Of a stretch of DNA of 64,000 nt, positions 34,705 through 47,015 are shown piece by piece (position 1 is the stretch's first letter; each line of letters opens with the position of its first letter). The notes below the pieces were generated by a model. The model had not been told where the DNA came from. It made no database searches and saw only the letters and a list, made by a program, of their open reading frames with translations. The stretch spans positions 21,799,540-21,863,539 of the forward strand of contig NC_066517.1 in NCBI RefSeq assembly GCF_024679095.1, read 5' to 3'. This stretch comes from Eriocheir sinensis (taxonomy: Eukaryota; Arthropoda; Malacostraca; Decapoda; Varunidae). Position numbers and translations under genes: made by a program.

Positions 34705-37700
34705 TCAAAACCAGTCTTCCTCGTCTGACATGTCTGGCTCATCATCCAGGTCCACGCCGAAGAAGAGCTGGTTGAAGCACGGAGAGTTGCGGTCATTGAA
34801 ATGGTTGTAAGGGTTGCCGGGGTTCAGGATCATCTTACACAGCCAGCAGAAGTAGATGCTGCAGTGCTGGCAGGTCATCTTGTTGCAGCCGTCCATTTTC
34901 TGAGGGTTAGGACAAGGTGATGATGAGAATAAGTGCAGTAAGTAGAGAGGGTTGATCCACTGTAGTGACTCCTAACAGGGACAAGCCAAAAGAAAAAAAG
35001 AAGAAAAGGAATAAATTTTGAGACAAGGAGGAAATGCAAAATGAGGGCGCTGTTCAATATTACCACCTTTTCAGATAATTCTTTGCTACTTTCCTTTCTA
35101 TCACATTAAAAACAAAACAAAACAGTCATCAGTATCTCCCTCTCAGAAGCAGTACCTGACAACTCTTTCAGGGTACAAATAATTACTCTCCACTTACCTC
35201 TATCTTAATAAGGCATTTGGGACACCTCTTTGAATTCTCTTCCAAGTAGTTAAGTGTAAGGAATTCGTCCCTCAGAGTGCACAGGTATTTCTTGCCGTAC
35301 TTGTCCTCGAGAACCTTCTTTTCGTCTTCAGTGCCATTGATGTAGATTTCCATGATTTTCTTGGACTCACTGTGCTTCAGGCGGCAAAGGTCAACACCGT
35401 GCCAACCAAAACTGGATAGTGATAGCAGGAAAAGGAATCATTATCCCCAAACTCATTATTATCATTATCCTCATAGTCTCTTTACAATTAATGTTGGGAA
35501 AGCAAAATAACTAGACTAAACTCCCCTTTACCAGGAAAAGGGTACATTTCAGACCATACTTAACCTGGTAGCAGCGACGGGCCAAATTTGTGGCTTTACC
35601 GTGTACCAGCGACGGGCCAAATTTTTGCCATGATATAAACACCAAAAATAGATGATGCATAAATTGATCACTAATGCGTAGATATATATTATGAAATGGT
35701 TGTGTGAGTGATGATTTTTTCTCATTTTTCTCGCTTAGAGGGGCCTTTAAGAAACATGATCCCCGTAGCTACCGGGCTAATACATAAACATGAATGATGA
35801 CGGCCAAAAAACATTCATCAACCCTCTAAAACTATTTTCTGCATGAGATTGGGTGTAAAGTAAAAAATATGCTTCAGTAAAGGAGGAAACAAACTTATTC
35901 ATAAAACATACAAAACCATATCACTGTGCCACCAAGAACCACTAACTAACTGGGTATCTTACAAGCACATTATATACTTATGCCTGACTCATATGCTATA
36001 AAAAAAAAATAATAATAATATAAAAAATTACTAATGGGTTAACATCTTACAAGTAAAACTAAATAATTACAAACACAATACCACCAAAGATCACTAACAG
36101 GCTGACGCTCTTACCGGCAGAGTCCACAGAAGACAAACTTGCATGAAGGACACTGGCCCTGCCCCTCCTCGATGGTGACTGGGTACTGGCAGTGGATGCG
36201 AGGACACGGCTGAATGTCTCCCAGGGATGACAGGGTTGAATTGAGCAGCATTTCATCCCAGCGATTGTACAGGTCTGCTGAAACAACCTCCTGAACCTAT
36301 GCAAAAAAGACATAACATTTATTATTTTATCATTATCATCGAGATACATGAAAGGGCATCAAGGGAAAGTAAATAATTGATGTAGACCCAAACAGTCCTC
36401 TCAATGAGCAGACATGGATATGAAAATAAAAGACAGTGACTGTAAAGTAAGAAGAAGAATAAAATAAAAAAGAAGGTAGCTACAAAAACAATGTTACACT
36501 TTAAAATTAAACTGAATATCATTATAATAGTATTATTTATATCACATACACAGAAATACACTGTAAAATGACCAGCAATGGCTTGAAATTGTGAACCTTA
36601 AGACAATACACAAAAGAAAGTCAACCTCTTTACTCACATTAGATTATTTTCTTCTTATTTTTTCTTCTATTCTTATTTTGGTAACTTCTATGTGAAATGT
36701 GGAAGCTGTGTGTTGCTGGTGTTTCTTTATTTCTATCATTTAGCCTTCAATCTGTTTCCCTTAATGAAAATAAACGAACAAATAAACAGCTACACCGACA
36801 CCTACTTGTTTTGGGTTGGCTTCGGAATCACACTTTTCCTCCGGGCACCTGAGGAATTTGATGTTGCCTTCGCTGATCTGGACCGAGAAGAAAGAGGCCA
36901 TGCAGTCCTTGCAGTACACGTGCCTGCAGGGCCAGAACTCGAGGCAGTTGGCTCCCAGCTTGTCCAGGAAACACACCTTGCACTTAAACATCTTTGACTT
37001 GAACACTTTCCTTCGCGTGTCCTCATTGTATTCCTTCAGAAGGTGCAGCACTTTTGTTTTGGGTCCAATGTCCTGCACTGCCCTGCTGTCATAGCCACTC
37101 TGTCCGTTAACCACTACACTCATGCCCGCTGTAGCACCGTCACTATTGCTAGTACGACTATCACTAATATCACAATTCTCGCCACTGGGGTCACACGCAG
37201 CACCACAATGCTCTTGGCTCACGTCCGTCACAAGGCCACAGGTGTTTGGTGTGCTGGGAAACACACGACTTGGCTTCATAGAGTCCAAGTCTAGTGTGTC
37301 AGTGAGGTCTAAGTAGTCCATGGCCTCCTCCTTCAGGAACTGAGCCCAGGTGAAGGTGATCACTGAGCCCTCGTTCTCCTCCCACAAGGAATCCAGCTTC
37401 TGGCACAGCTTGGTCAGCTGTGCAGTAAGAGAAAAGGACTTATTATTCCTTTCAGCTTTAAAGGGTGAAAATTATGTACAGAACTGTCCTCTAGAAATAA
37501 AATCATGAAAGTCCTTCCATGATATAAATGGTTCACTAGAATAAACAGAGGTGGAAGCTTAGATTTTTTTCTGACTTCTTCATTTCCTTCTTCTCCAGGT
37601 GTCTGATTCACACAGTTACTATGGAGCACCTCTGCCTACTCACCTGCGCTCTGTTGAGCCACTTGCAGGAGAGCGTGAAGCAAGGTGGGTGCTGGGATGG

Positions 37701-38602
37701 GTAGGTGGCTGGGAAGGTGAAGTGGAGGTGGATGGGGGGAAGGTACTCCACTAGGTACCTCTCTTCCTCCACCTCACCTACAAACACCCAAGACATACAT
37801 AAATATACAACCATTAAAGTCTACTCACATTAACACTGATAAAAAGATCCATCCTTGCCAGCCAGCCCTGCAACCACCAACAAGATTTTACCTTTACCTT
37901 TTTTTCTTTTTCTTTACCATTTTACCTTTTGTCAATCACATGCAATCCTTTACAGAGGAAGCAAGGATTATATGTGGATTGGCTAATGATATGGAATTGA
38001 TGGGGTAAGGTGGAGCAGCATATTTTTAATGTTAGTGTGCACAAAGTACAGATATAAAAATTTACATATAGAATTTACAGTATATATATAATGAAATTAA
38101 ATCTGATAAATAGCAAAAATTCCAAGCCAGGGGAAGGGTCAAGAAACATGCTCTCAAACATTTTCAAGAAACATAACTACTAATCAATAAGAAAATACCA
38201 ATGTCTTTGGTGTAATCAACAAACATTTTAAAGCCAGCCATCACGTATAGTAAAAAACTTCTCTAAAAACTCAATTCTTGTCACTATCAGATAAATAAAA
38301 GCCTTAGCTACTGGTATCTATAGCAAAAAGGACAATAATGTTGTCAAAGACAAATTCATGTCACAACTAAGTGAAAACAAGAAACAAAACTTGCCTGTGT
38401 CTTTGGTGAGCCTAGAGAGGAGGGTGAAGTCTGGGGGCAGGTCTAGATGGATGGCGAGGACTCCCCCCTGGGCCCGGTCTCCACCTCCAGCCTCCGCCCC
38501 CTCCACCTCCACCTGGCTGGCTGTGAAGCTCTCCTCATAAATGCTGGCCAGGGCAAGGAGCTCATCCTCCTGAGCTTCAGCATCAAGGGACATGTTCCAG
38601 TT
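34705..38602 (-). CDS. RNF14: RNF14-like RBR E3 ubiquitin-protein ligase, copy B
   Basis: Tandem paralogue of copy A with the same six-exon plan: 38602-38395 (ATG at 38593), 37777-37644, 37417-36806, 36296-36115, 35411-35198 and 34899-34705 (stop), about 511 residues. All zinc ligands of RING1, IBR and RING2 and the DGCNKMTC catalytic segment are present. It is closer to vertebrate RNF14 than copy A in the IBR (GLCRFGWHG) and the C-terminal tail (HFNDRNSPCFNQLF, VDLDDE). The exon 1 donor is AG/GCAAGT, a GC donor, where copy A has GTAAGT. Exon 1 protein is identical between the copies; exon 3 differs at about nine residues; exon 6 differs heavily. No frame break is seen, so both copies look functional. 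Confidence 0.94.
35560..35780. mobile_element. TTAA-flanked CCCGGTAGC MITE, copy 1 (RNF14-B intron 4)
   Basis: It starts TTAACCTGGTAGCAGCGACGG and ends GTAGCTACCGGGCTAA. The interior (GCCAAATTTTTGCCATGATA, GATGATGCATAAA, AGAGGGGCCTTTAAGAAACA) is shared with the copies at 44864 and 48677. Copy A of RNF14 lacks it at the matching site. Confidence 0.85.
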
Positions 38603-39039
38603 CTGTAAGGAGGGAGGTTGTGAGCTTACATGTACACTAATGAACTTATAAATTGTACTTGATGCTTGTAGTACTATTGAATGCTGGTTAATTAAAGGGA
38701 TGCTACGTTCTGCAGCATCAGTGCAATTATGAAATAGATGGAATGTTGTGCAGAAGTCACATGTGACTTCCTAATAGCTATTCATTCATCAAATGAATGA
38801 CACATTATGTAATGGGAAGATCTCCAGGCTGCCAGTCCTCTAATTAAAGTCCTAGGAATTGCAAGGGATATACATTTAGATGTGTTATGTAGTTCACCCC
38901 ACTTCTGTATTTTTAGCCCATATGCAAAAATGGTCCGAATATGCTAAAGTACTCATGGTACTCAATACCTAGTAATGGGTATCAATACTTCCAAGAGCAT
39001 GGCTGGTGTAGGAAGTACCGACACTTTTGGCACCGCTAC

Positions 39040-39320
39040 GCCCACCGCTGCCCCAGACACTGACACCGGCGGCAAAGTGTGCACTGAGGGTCACGGTGAG
39101 GCTGGCGGCAAGCACTGCACCGGTGAACTGCCACTAGTGTACTCCTGTCACCTTCTCGGGCTACTAAGTGACTCGAGGAGCTTTAAACGTGTTACCTGAA
39201 GCTTTAAAGCCCTCCTTCAGCTTACCCGCGGGTGGAGGGCAGGTCATGCAGCCTCATGCACACAGCTTGTTTATGTCTGCCACCTCCTCGATCAGCTGGC
39301 TCGTCTCGCCCCGGGGAGCT
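39040..39320 (-). promoter_or_regulatory. Candidate 5' exon/promoter block of RNF14-B
   Basis: GC-rich segment upstream of RNF14-B sharing the ACCCGCGGGTGGAGG block with copy A. The part from 39040 to 39220 has no evident match in copy A, so the two genes may have partly different 5' regions. Confidence 0.3.
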
Positions 39321-39339
39321 ACAACGTTTTTTTTTTATT

Positions 39340-39790
39340 TTTTCACAACGTTGTCCAGTACTCTTATTCAGCTGTCCATTGCACCAGAGCACCCAAAATT
39401 GGCTTTATTTACTTATCTCAGGAAAAGAAATGCACAAATGATAAGGTGGAAGGGTATCAGGAGGGACATTTAACTTTTTTTCCTTGTTTCGTAACGTTGT
39501 CCAGTCTTAGTCAGCTGTTCATTGCACCAGAGAAAGCAAAATTGGCTTTATTTATCTATTTTAGGGAAAGAAATGCACAAATGAGAATGTGGAAGGGTAT
39601 CAGGAGGGACATTTAACATTTTTTCCCTCGTTTCGTAACGTTGTTCAGTCTTATTCAGCTGCCCATTGTATCAGAGCACGCAAAATTGGCTTTATTTATC
39701 TATTTTTGGGGAAGAAATGCATATATGAAGAAGCAGAAGGGTATTATGAAGAATTATTCAACTATTTTTCTTATTTAACAACGTACGTTG
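39340..39790. repeat. CAACGTTGTCCAG tandem repeat, unit 2
   Basis: Three to four units of roughly 140 bp of the same family as 25490-25810. The copy-number difference shows array expansion or contraction after the duplication. Confidence 0.8.
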
Positions 39791-41147
39791 TACTAAAGCA
39801 TCTAGCTGTTACTATAATTTTTGTTACTCTAACTTTGATTTTGACTTGTCCGAAGACTAAAGCTACGCAACATTGCCAATTAATTACCATACCCGTATGG
39901 CAGTCCACGCGTGTTATGCGCGCCTGCACGGTACCCTGCGCGCATACGTATCAATTAAGATCAAGATCACCAGTACAAATAATAGCTACTGAGAGGTGCA
40001 TGTATATCTTCATTCATCATGCAGATATATGCATTATAAATCCTATAACTGATCGATAGCCCTCCTTGTGTAACACCAATCAATCTTCCCTGCTTCCTCA
40101 CCTTTCCTGTCTATGGTTGAATACTTTTTTCTTCCTTTCTTTTTAGTCTTGCTTCGATCTCTTTGGGCGCTCGATCAACTGTAACTCGAGCTTCATCTAC
40201 TAATCTTCAAACTTGTCGGAAAACCATAGGATAGGTATAACCAACCTTGCCTGTCTCCCTTTCCTACCACCAAGGTTCCCCAAGAAGGAACCTTAATTGC
40301 CTACCACTGTCGCCTGTCTATGGGTAAGCACCTCCGGTGAGGCGGTGTTGGAATGGTTACCTGTTCGTGACGTCAGGTAGGAAGGGGAGACGGTACACAG
40401 CCCACGTGGCCTCATGACGCAACCCACTTACCAAAAAAGTTTCCTGACCAATGATGTTTTTTTCTTAGCTATTATATATATATATATATATATAGAGTAT
40501 AATTTCATAAAGTTTGGATTTAGCCTTTCATGTAATTGTGCAATTAAGTATGTGTTTATCTATAATATAGATACTTATTCAAAGCAGGCCCTATATTTAT
40601 CATACTTTTATTTAATTATATCCATAACTAAAGCGATTCCTTCAAGCTACCAACTCGACGCATACCGAATTCAGTCACACCCTTTTTGGCTATACTCATT
40701 ACTAAAGCAATCATGTCACAACTACCTTTACCACATGCAAACAAGTTTGGTAATATAAGACATGCATCTAGACATTTCAGAATATAATAAAAATCTACGT
40801 CAGCATTCTCCCGAAATCCCGAAAGGTCATGGGTCACGAGGAGACACGCCTCCACCCACACACTGGCAACCTTCGGGGGTTCATGCAGGTGTGCGGCGAA
40901 GTAATGTGATGCTAAACCATGGCATAAACACTGACAAGACTAATACCTACATACATGCACATGCAGCTCTACTACTCTACTATTGTTTGGTGAAAAAAAA
41001 ACAATATTCACTGATTTTTCTCCCTGTGATACTATATACATTACCCATGTCCCCTTGGCAGCTCATCCACACATTCCGTCAGCTGGAATGCTACTAATCT
41101 TGATGGCACAACACCACTATCCTTGGTTAAATGATTACTTCAGTTTC

Positions 41148-41903
41148 ATGTAAACTCTTAAGAATTCCACATTTTTTAACATGCTCATTATATTCCATTG
41201 CTCTGATTAATTTCTTTGATGATTTTGTTCCTTCTTACAGTTGGGACTGACAAGACATTGTTGCTAAAAAGGTCAGAATTACAACACTTCTTAGCATCAT
41301 TAACATTTCTTAAACAAGAATTACTTAATAATTTTATGATCTATATACATTAAATGTTTAAAGTATTAGGTAGGTATACATTTGATAAGTTTCTTTATTT
41401 CACAGTAATACATATTCATAGTATTATACACGGGTGCATAATTAAAATAACTACTACTCTCAATAGCATTACCTCATTAAAACTTAATGAAGATACTGAA
41501 GACAAACACTTCCGTACAAACACGGCACATATCACAATGTTCAGCTCTGATCATGCAGACTGCAGCCCCGTAAGGGTCTACCGCTAGTCAGGGTGGGGAC
41601 ACCTTGCACCTCCATTATAGCCAATTGTTTCTTATACATGTACAAACCAGGCAATGGTCTTGTTTTCTTTATAAGCACAATAAACATCAATTTGTATAAA
41701 AATTGGTGAGGTGTAAGAACCATAATAATGATAACTTAAAGTGTTTCTTCAGAACAGAGGTGGTCACCACTACTTGAAGTCTATTATAAACACAAAAAAA
41801 CATATGAAATATAAAAATAAATGAATCACAAAAACAGCTCAAATAAACATCATGCTTTAGTGGTTACTCAACTCAGGTGATATCATTATAAAATATTTAT
41901 TAC
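41148..41903. other. Intergenic AT-rich DNA right of the duplication
   Basis: Between the end of duplication unit 2 and the candidate exon at 41904. No feature could be supported. Confidence 0.5.
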
Positions 41904-42015
41904 CCATTTTATCCCCCAAGTCCATAGGATCCCCACCAAGGGCAGACGAGGCCTCAGCTGCTTCCCTCACTGTGGCTGCCAGCCTGGACAGCAGAGGCTG
42001 ACTTATACCAAGGGA
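41904..42015 (-). CDS. Possible isolated coding exon of an unidentified gene
   Basis: Read on the minus strand, a pyrimidine-containing acceptor (CTATTTAG) is followed by a 112-base open segment reading SLGISQPLLSRLAATVREA and then AEASSALGGDPMDLGDKMG, ending at a plausible donor (G/GTAATA). The composition looks protein-coding (amphipathic helix, no low complexity) and contrasts with the AT-rich surroundings. No partner exon could be joined with confidence between 41150 and 47000, and I do not recognise the family. It may be one exon of a small gene between the RNF14 duplication and RETREG, or a chance open frame. Confidence 0.35.
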
Positions 42016-43129
42016 CTAAATAGGAGCCAAAATTACTTTTAGCAAATAATACTGCAAGCCAATATCTGCACACATATTGGCAAATATTTACAAAAATATA
42101 TAAGTGATTTTATTGATGTTAACATATTTTTTTCTTAATTAATGGCCAAATAAATTAAATACCTGCATAAGGGTTATTGTTATCCCAACCTTAGCAAATA
42201 TAGTGTATATACGTAATTCAGTATATTGCAATTTCCTTACCAAGAAGCTTTCACTCCCCCTCCCCTTCCTGCACCAGCACTCCCAGAACCCTACTCTGTG
42301 CCTCCCTGTCCCTCACATCTTTGGTAGCATATCACTGCTTTGGCTGCACTTCTCAGTGATGCCACAGTAAAGTCCTTTCCGCTCCCTTCTAACACAGTAC
42401 CTTACCTACAAACAACAGGCATCTTTCTCTGAACCTATGATAAAATAAATATATTTATAACCAAGGTTCCAATGATGCAATGACCTCTGACTGAAGAGAT
42501 GAACTATCACACTGCTGTGTCCAAGGCATCACACAAAATACTTCTTATATTATGTGGCAATAATGAGCAACGCGACCAGCTTTTCATAAAACAAGATGGT
42601 CATTCTTGTCAAAGGTATAAATTACAATAACAAATTACTTTTTCAGAATATGGGAAAGTTGTTTTTAAATTATATAAAAGATAATAATGATTAAAAAACT
42701 ACAACCTTCCACTATTTATCAATGGGAAGGAAAGTTATTACGCAGAATGTTTTCTCTACAAGAACCCCTGAGTAAAGAAAGCAAGGATATAACTGGAAAA
42801 TATTATACTCACAAACTTCGAAGAAGATATAACTAAAAGTTTCCCATGCATTGCAGCAGTTCACTCAGTTGTGTTTTATTGTCATCCTATCTCCCACTCC
42901 CTGATTCCCACATGGGCTGGGTAGGGAGGGTGAGAAACAAGAAACAAAAACTTACACTTAATCTCAGGAAAATAAATAACTCAGTGAACTGCTTCTGTAT
43001 AAGTAAAATAAAAAGGCCATGTGATGCTTTACATTCATTGCCACCCTGATGGAGACCGCATATTAATCTAGAGAGCACGTGTGAACACCCAAGACAACCC
43101 AGGACTTATTAACGCCCCTCCTTGCACCG
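42016..43129. other. Intergenic DNA, nothing recognised
   Basis: AT-rich with a C-rich patch near 42255-42310. No coding or repeat structure could be supported. Confidence 0.5.
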
Positions 43130-43970
43130 CCTCCCTCCCTCGAATTAGCCATACACATCTTGAAAGCTCTTCTGCAGTTACTTATTTCCAATTACACAGT
43201 TCCTACATTAATTCCCTTCCTACAAAACAGATAGGTAAACCATGGGCTAGTGGCAGCAATCTTCACACTCCCTCTCACACTCTTATAAGCCATACACATT
43301 TTGAGAGCTCCCCCACAGTGACTTATTTCCAATTACAAAGTTCCTACATTGATTACCTTCCTACAAAAGAGATAGATAAACCATGACCTGGTGGCAGCAT
43401 TCCTACACTTCCTCTCATACTCTTACAAGACATACACACCTAAAAAGTTCTCTTTACTCTGACTTACTCCCAACGATAAGGTAGTTTCGTACATTGATTT
43501 CTTTCCTACAAAACCAAAAGACTGTAAAGACCTATTGGCAGCTTTCCTACCTTCCTCCCTCTCACGAGCTATATGGATAGGCCTTGAAAGCTCTCCCCAC
43601 ACTGATATATTACCCATGAAAAAATTACTGCACTGACATCTAGAAAACACCCCTTTGCTCCTTTTCACTTGCCATTCACATCCGGACAGCTCTATCATAC
43701 TCATATTTCCCTGCACTCCCTCCTATTTGTCATCCACACCTTGTAAGCTCTCCCTATTGATTTATTACTCCACAAGAAGGTTACTACACTGACACCTACA
43801 AAACACTCCCTTGCCTTTTCACTTGCAATTCACATCACTCACTCCAATTTCTTGCACGCCCTCTCTCCCTCCCTCTTGTCTGACATCCAAACCTTGAAAG
43901 TTTTGCCCCACTGACTTTTTGCCCCAAGGTAAGTTTACTACATCGACTTCCATTCCTACAAAACTAAAAC
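43130..43970. repeat. Degenerate tandem repeat of about 150 bp
   Basis: Five to six units share CCATACACAT/CATACACACC, AGCTCTNCCNCA, TGACTTATTTCCAATTACA, TTCCTACAAAA and GTGGCAGCA. The first three units are the best preserved. Confidence 0.85.
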
Positions 43971-44514
43971 ACATTATCCTCGTGGGCCCCCCAGCCACCA
44001 GGCACTGCCCTAAAGAAACTGTACATGGCTGCCTGTCTTCTGGGGCCCACGCCTAACCCTAACACATCACAACATTGAGTAATTTGACTTTACAGTAATT
44101 ATAAAAGTGTTTTATATCAAAAGGATGCTTACCCTTATTCACCTAATTGCAGAATTCATGAACTAATGGGTTGCTAAGTCCAGTATGTACAGACCTTGAA
44201 GACTACTGAGTATTTTTTGTGAATTTATTTAAAAGACGTTCCCATCGTGTCCAGTAAGAACTTGTCCCTAGCTTAACAAGTTCATCAATTTTTTTTTACT
44301 CAAATAGTACACTTAATTTATATCGCTGTTGGCGTGACATCCCATTCATGTCCCAAGGCTAATTTACAACAGCCAAGATAATCCTTACAAAAATATTATG
44401 ACCACACATGATTGACTATAATAAAAATAACCCTTTTGAGTATATACGGATAGCATGGATGCATTTTTTTGTTTTATGTTTTATTAATTAAGATGCCATT
44501 CCAACAAGAGTGCC

Positions 44515-44705
44515 GTAAGTGATTCCTCAGCCTCCCCCTTCCCCACCCTTATCCAACCTTCCTCACCCTTACTCAACCTTCCTTAGCATTCCCCTTCCTC
44601 ACCCTTACTCAACCTTCCCCTTCCCCACCCTTACTCAACCTTCCTTAGCCTACCCCTTCCTCACCCTTACTCAACCTTCCCCTTTCCCCATCCTTACTCA
44701 TAAAT
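44515..44705. repeat. CCTTACTCAACCTTCC minisatellite
   Basis: Short C/T-rich units (CCCCTTCCTCACCCTTACTC, AACCTTCCTTAGC) repeated six or more times. Confidence 0.9.
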
Positions 44706-44863
44706 GTGACTCCTCTATTTAATGCAAGACAGGTACCAAAGAAATTCAAGCAAAATGGAAGTGTTATTTCAATGAGATTTACTGATTTGGGACTGGTGGG
44801 ACTTCTATTTATGTGTGTGTTTGTGTGGAGGAGTCAGCTCAAGGATGCATAATGAGGAAACAC

Positions 44864-45087
44864 TTAACCCGGTACCGGCGACAGGCCAAATTTGTGGCTC
44901 TACCGTGTACCAGCGACAGGCCAAATTTTTGCCATGATATAAATCCCCAAAAAAGATGATGCATAAACTGATCACAAATGCATTGATATACGTATATTAT
45001 GAAATGGTTTGCGTGTGATGATTCTTTCTCATTATTCTCGCTTAGAGGGGTCTTTAAGAAACATGATCACCGCAGCTACCGGGTTAA
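44864..45087. mobile_element. TTAA-flanked CCCGGTAGC MITE, copy 2
   Basis: Termini TTAACCCGGTACCGGCG and CGCAGCTACCGGGTTAA, exact TTAA at both ends, interior as in copy 1. Intergenic between RNF14-B and RETREG. Confidence 0.88.
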
Positions 45088-47015
45088 AATGAAACAGGAA
45101 TTGGAGGGTCTGTTAAACCTACCTCAAGCCTGTCCCCGTCAAACCCCTATTCAGTAACAAATCACATGTCCCACTCTCGTAACCCATGTCCATACTGCCC
45201 CTCCCACTAACCCTCACCACACAACATACCACAAACCGACCAGCATTCAGGCAGACATCCTATCACTGCCTCTATTACACACACACATTCAGAGACGTTC
45301 CTTATCACACATGCCCCCTGCCTTTGCCCTCCCATTCCTAGACTCCCTCACCCCTTCTAAGCACCCCACACAGACCACACTACTCCCCTTTATTCCTAGC
45401 CTCCCCCCCCCTGCTCTGCACTCACCCCAGCACCTTTCTTCCTCTACGCAACTCTCGCAAGACTCACAAACAGTCACTTCCACATCAAAAGAGTAAACTG
45501 AAGAAACTAATGATACTGTAAAGTTGAAAGCGCCATAAGAACCAAAGTTACAGAAAATGATAAATAAATAAATATACAAATAAATATGAACTAAAAATCC
45601 ACTCCCACTAGATGGTTAGCATGTGTTCTGTGTGCGGCCTCCAGGTGTGTCTGTCTCAGGAAGGCCGTCAGTGTTACCTGGCGCCTGATGAAGCCCAGGC
45701 AAACACAGCACTACAAGGAGAGTAAAGGTTTTGAAGAGGGGAAGTATTTAATCAGGTACAAGCTGTCTAAGTGCACCTTTGTAGAGAAGAAAAGACTAAT
45801 TCCCACTCCTATTTTAACGATGACACGGATTATTGAGGACACTACTGCACACACTCACGTAAAAGTTAAAAGAAATGTTAATGACTTTTGGAAGGAAATG
45901 ACTTATACATGGATACCATATACTTCTCTTAATATAAATAATTTTGCTCTTCAACTGAAAATAGTATAATAGCCTTGGTGGGTGAATCTTTTTTTACACA
46001 AGTATATGCAGTAGTATTTTGTTTTTTTCTGCAGTAATGCCAAACCTTTGTCTTTTTTTAATCCTTGGCTCTCTCTCCCTCTCACTGCCACCACCCCGAG
46101 AACCTCTGCCAGCTGTGCCGACGACCAAGAGCGACGCAGGACATGCCGCTTCCTGAGATCTAAGTCAGGGTGTGGTTGCCAGTTTGCACGCATCGGTCTA
46201 TTCTGTACTCATGACTCGGAAAATAAACAACTCCGGAAAATTTAGTTGTGGTATGAAAATCAACTATATATCGTCGTAATTATCAAATAAAGAACGTTAA
46301 AGATCAATTTTAATTTGACAAATATAATACCTCACACCAGTTTTTATGAATATATCATTCTTGATATGAATACTAATTGAAATAAAGCATAATTTAGTTG
46401 TGTTATGAAAATTAACTATCGTTATAACTGATGAAAAACGATAAACATCAATTATATTTTGACAGGTGTTTGCTTCATACCTCAAATCAATTTTCCCTAG
46501 TATTTTTTCCTGATAAGAGCATTAATTGGAACAAAGCATACAAAGTGGCAAACAGACCTTACTATGTAGGAACGGTAATACTATGTGACATCTGGACACT
46601 GACAGGATTCCCAGGTAGTGTTGGTCTCTACATCTGTATATTACAAGTCAGACATTGTAACTATCACCTGCATAAACAAAACAGTATATTACTGTAAAGA
46701 GTCTTCTTGAATAAATAAATGCAAACTGTCCACTCAAAAGTACTCCATCCTCACTACTCTGTTTCCAGTTCTTCTCTTTGACACAGTATTGTTGGGAGTC
46801 TTGAGAAGCATACTTTTAATAATTTTAAGGCAGCCATCACTTTGATATGAGAATTTAATGTCTTGCATGAATACGAACTATGGAAAATTTATGCGATTAT
46901 GACTGAATGATCCGTAAACAAGTTAGGTACCATCGGGGTTTGCTTTTAAATGCACTGCGACTGAGTACAGTGGATATTATCGTGTTAATGTGTGCCTTTG
47001 AGTCTGTGGACGCCG
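45088..47015. other. RETREG 3' flank and intergenic DNA
   Basis: Sequence downstream of the RETREG stop, holding its 3'UTR, whose end I cannot place. Short open frames occur on both strands near 45290-45580 and 45950-46245; none shows a family signature. Confidence 0.5.

Larger units (their letters stand above)
27933..41147. repeat. RNF14 segmental duplication, unit 2
   Basis: Direct (head-to-tail) copy of 18850-27377. It is longer mainly because of about 5.7 kb at 28925-34612 with no counterpart in unit 1. Its junction with unit 1 is a 555-bp spacer (27378-27932). Confidence 0.85.

Noticed and set aside
45951..46245. Overlapping short frames on both strands, possibly a first exon
   Set aside because: No splice partner, conserved motif or frame preference could be found.
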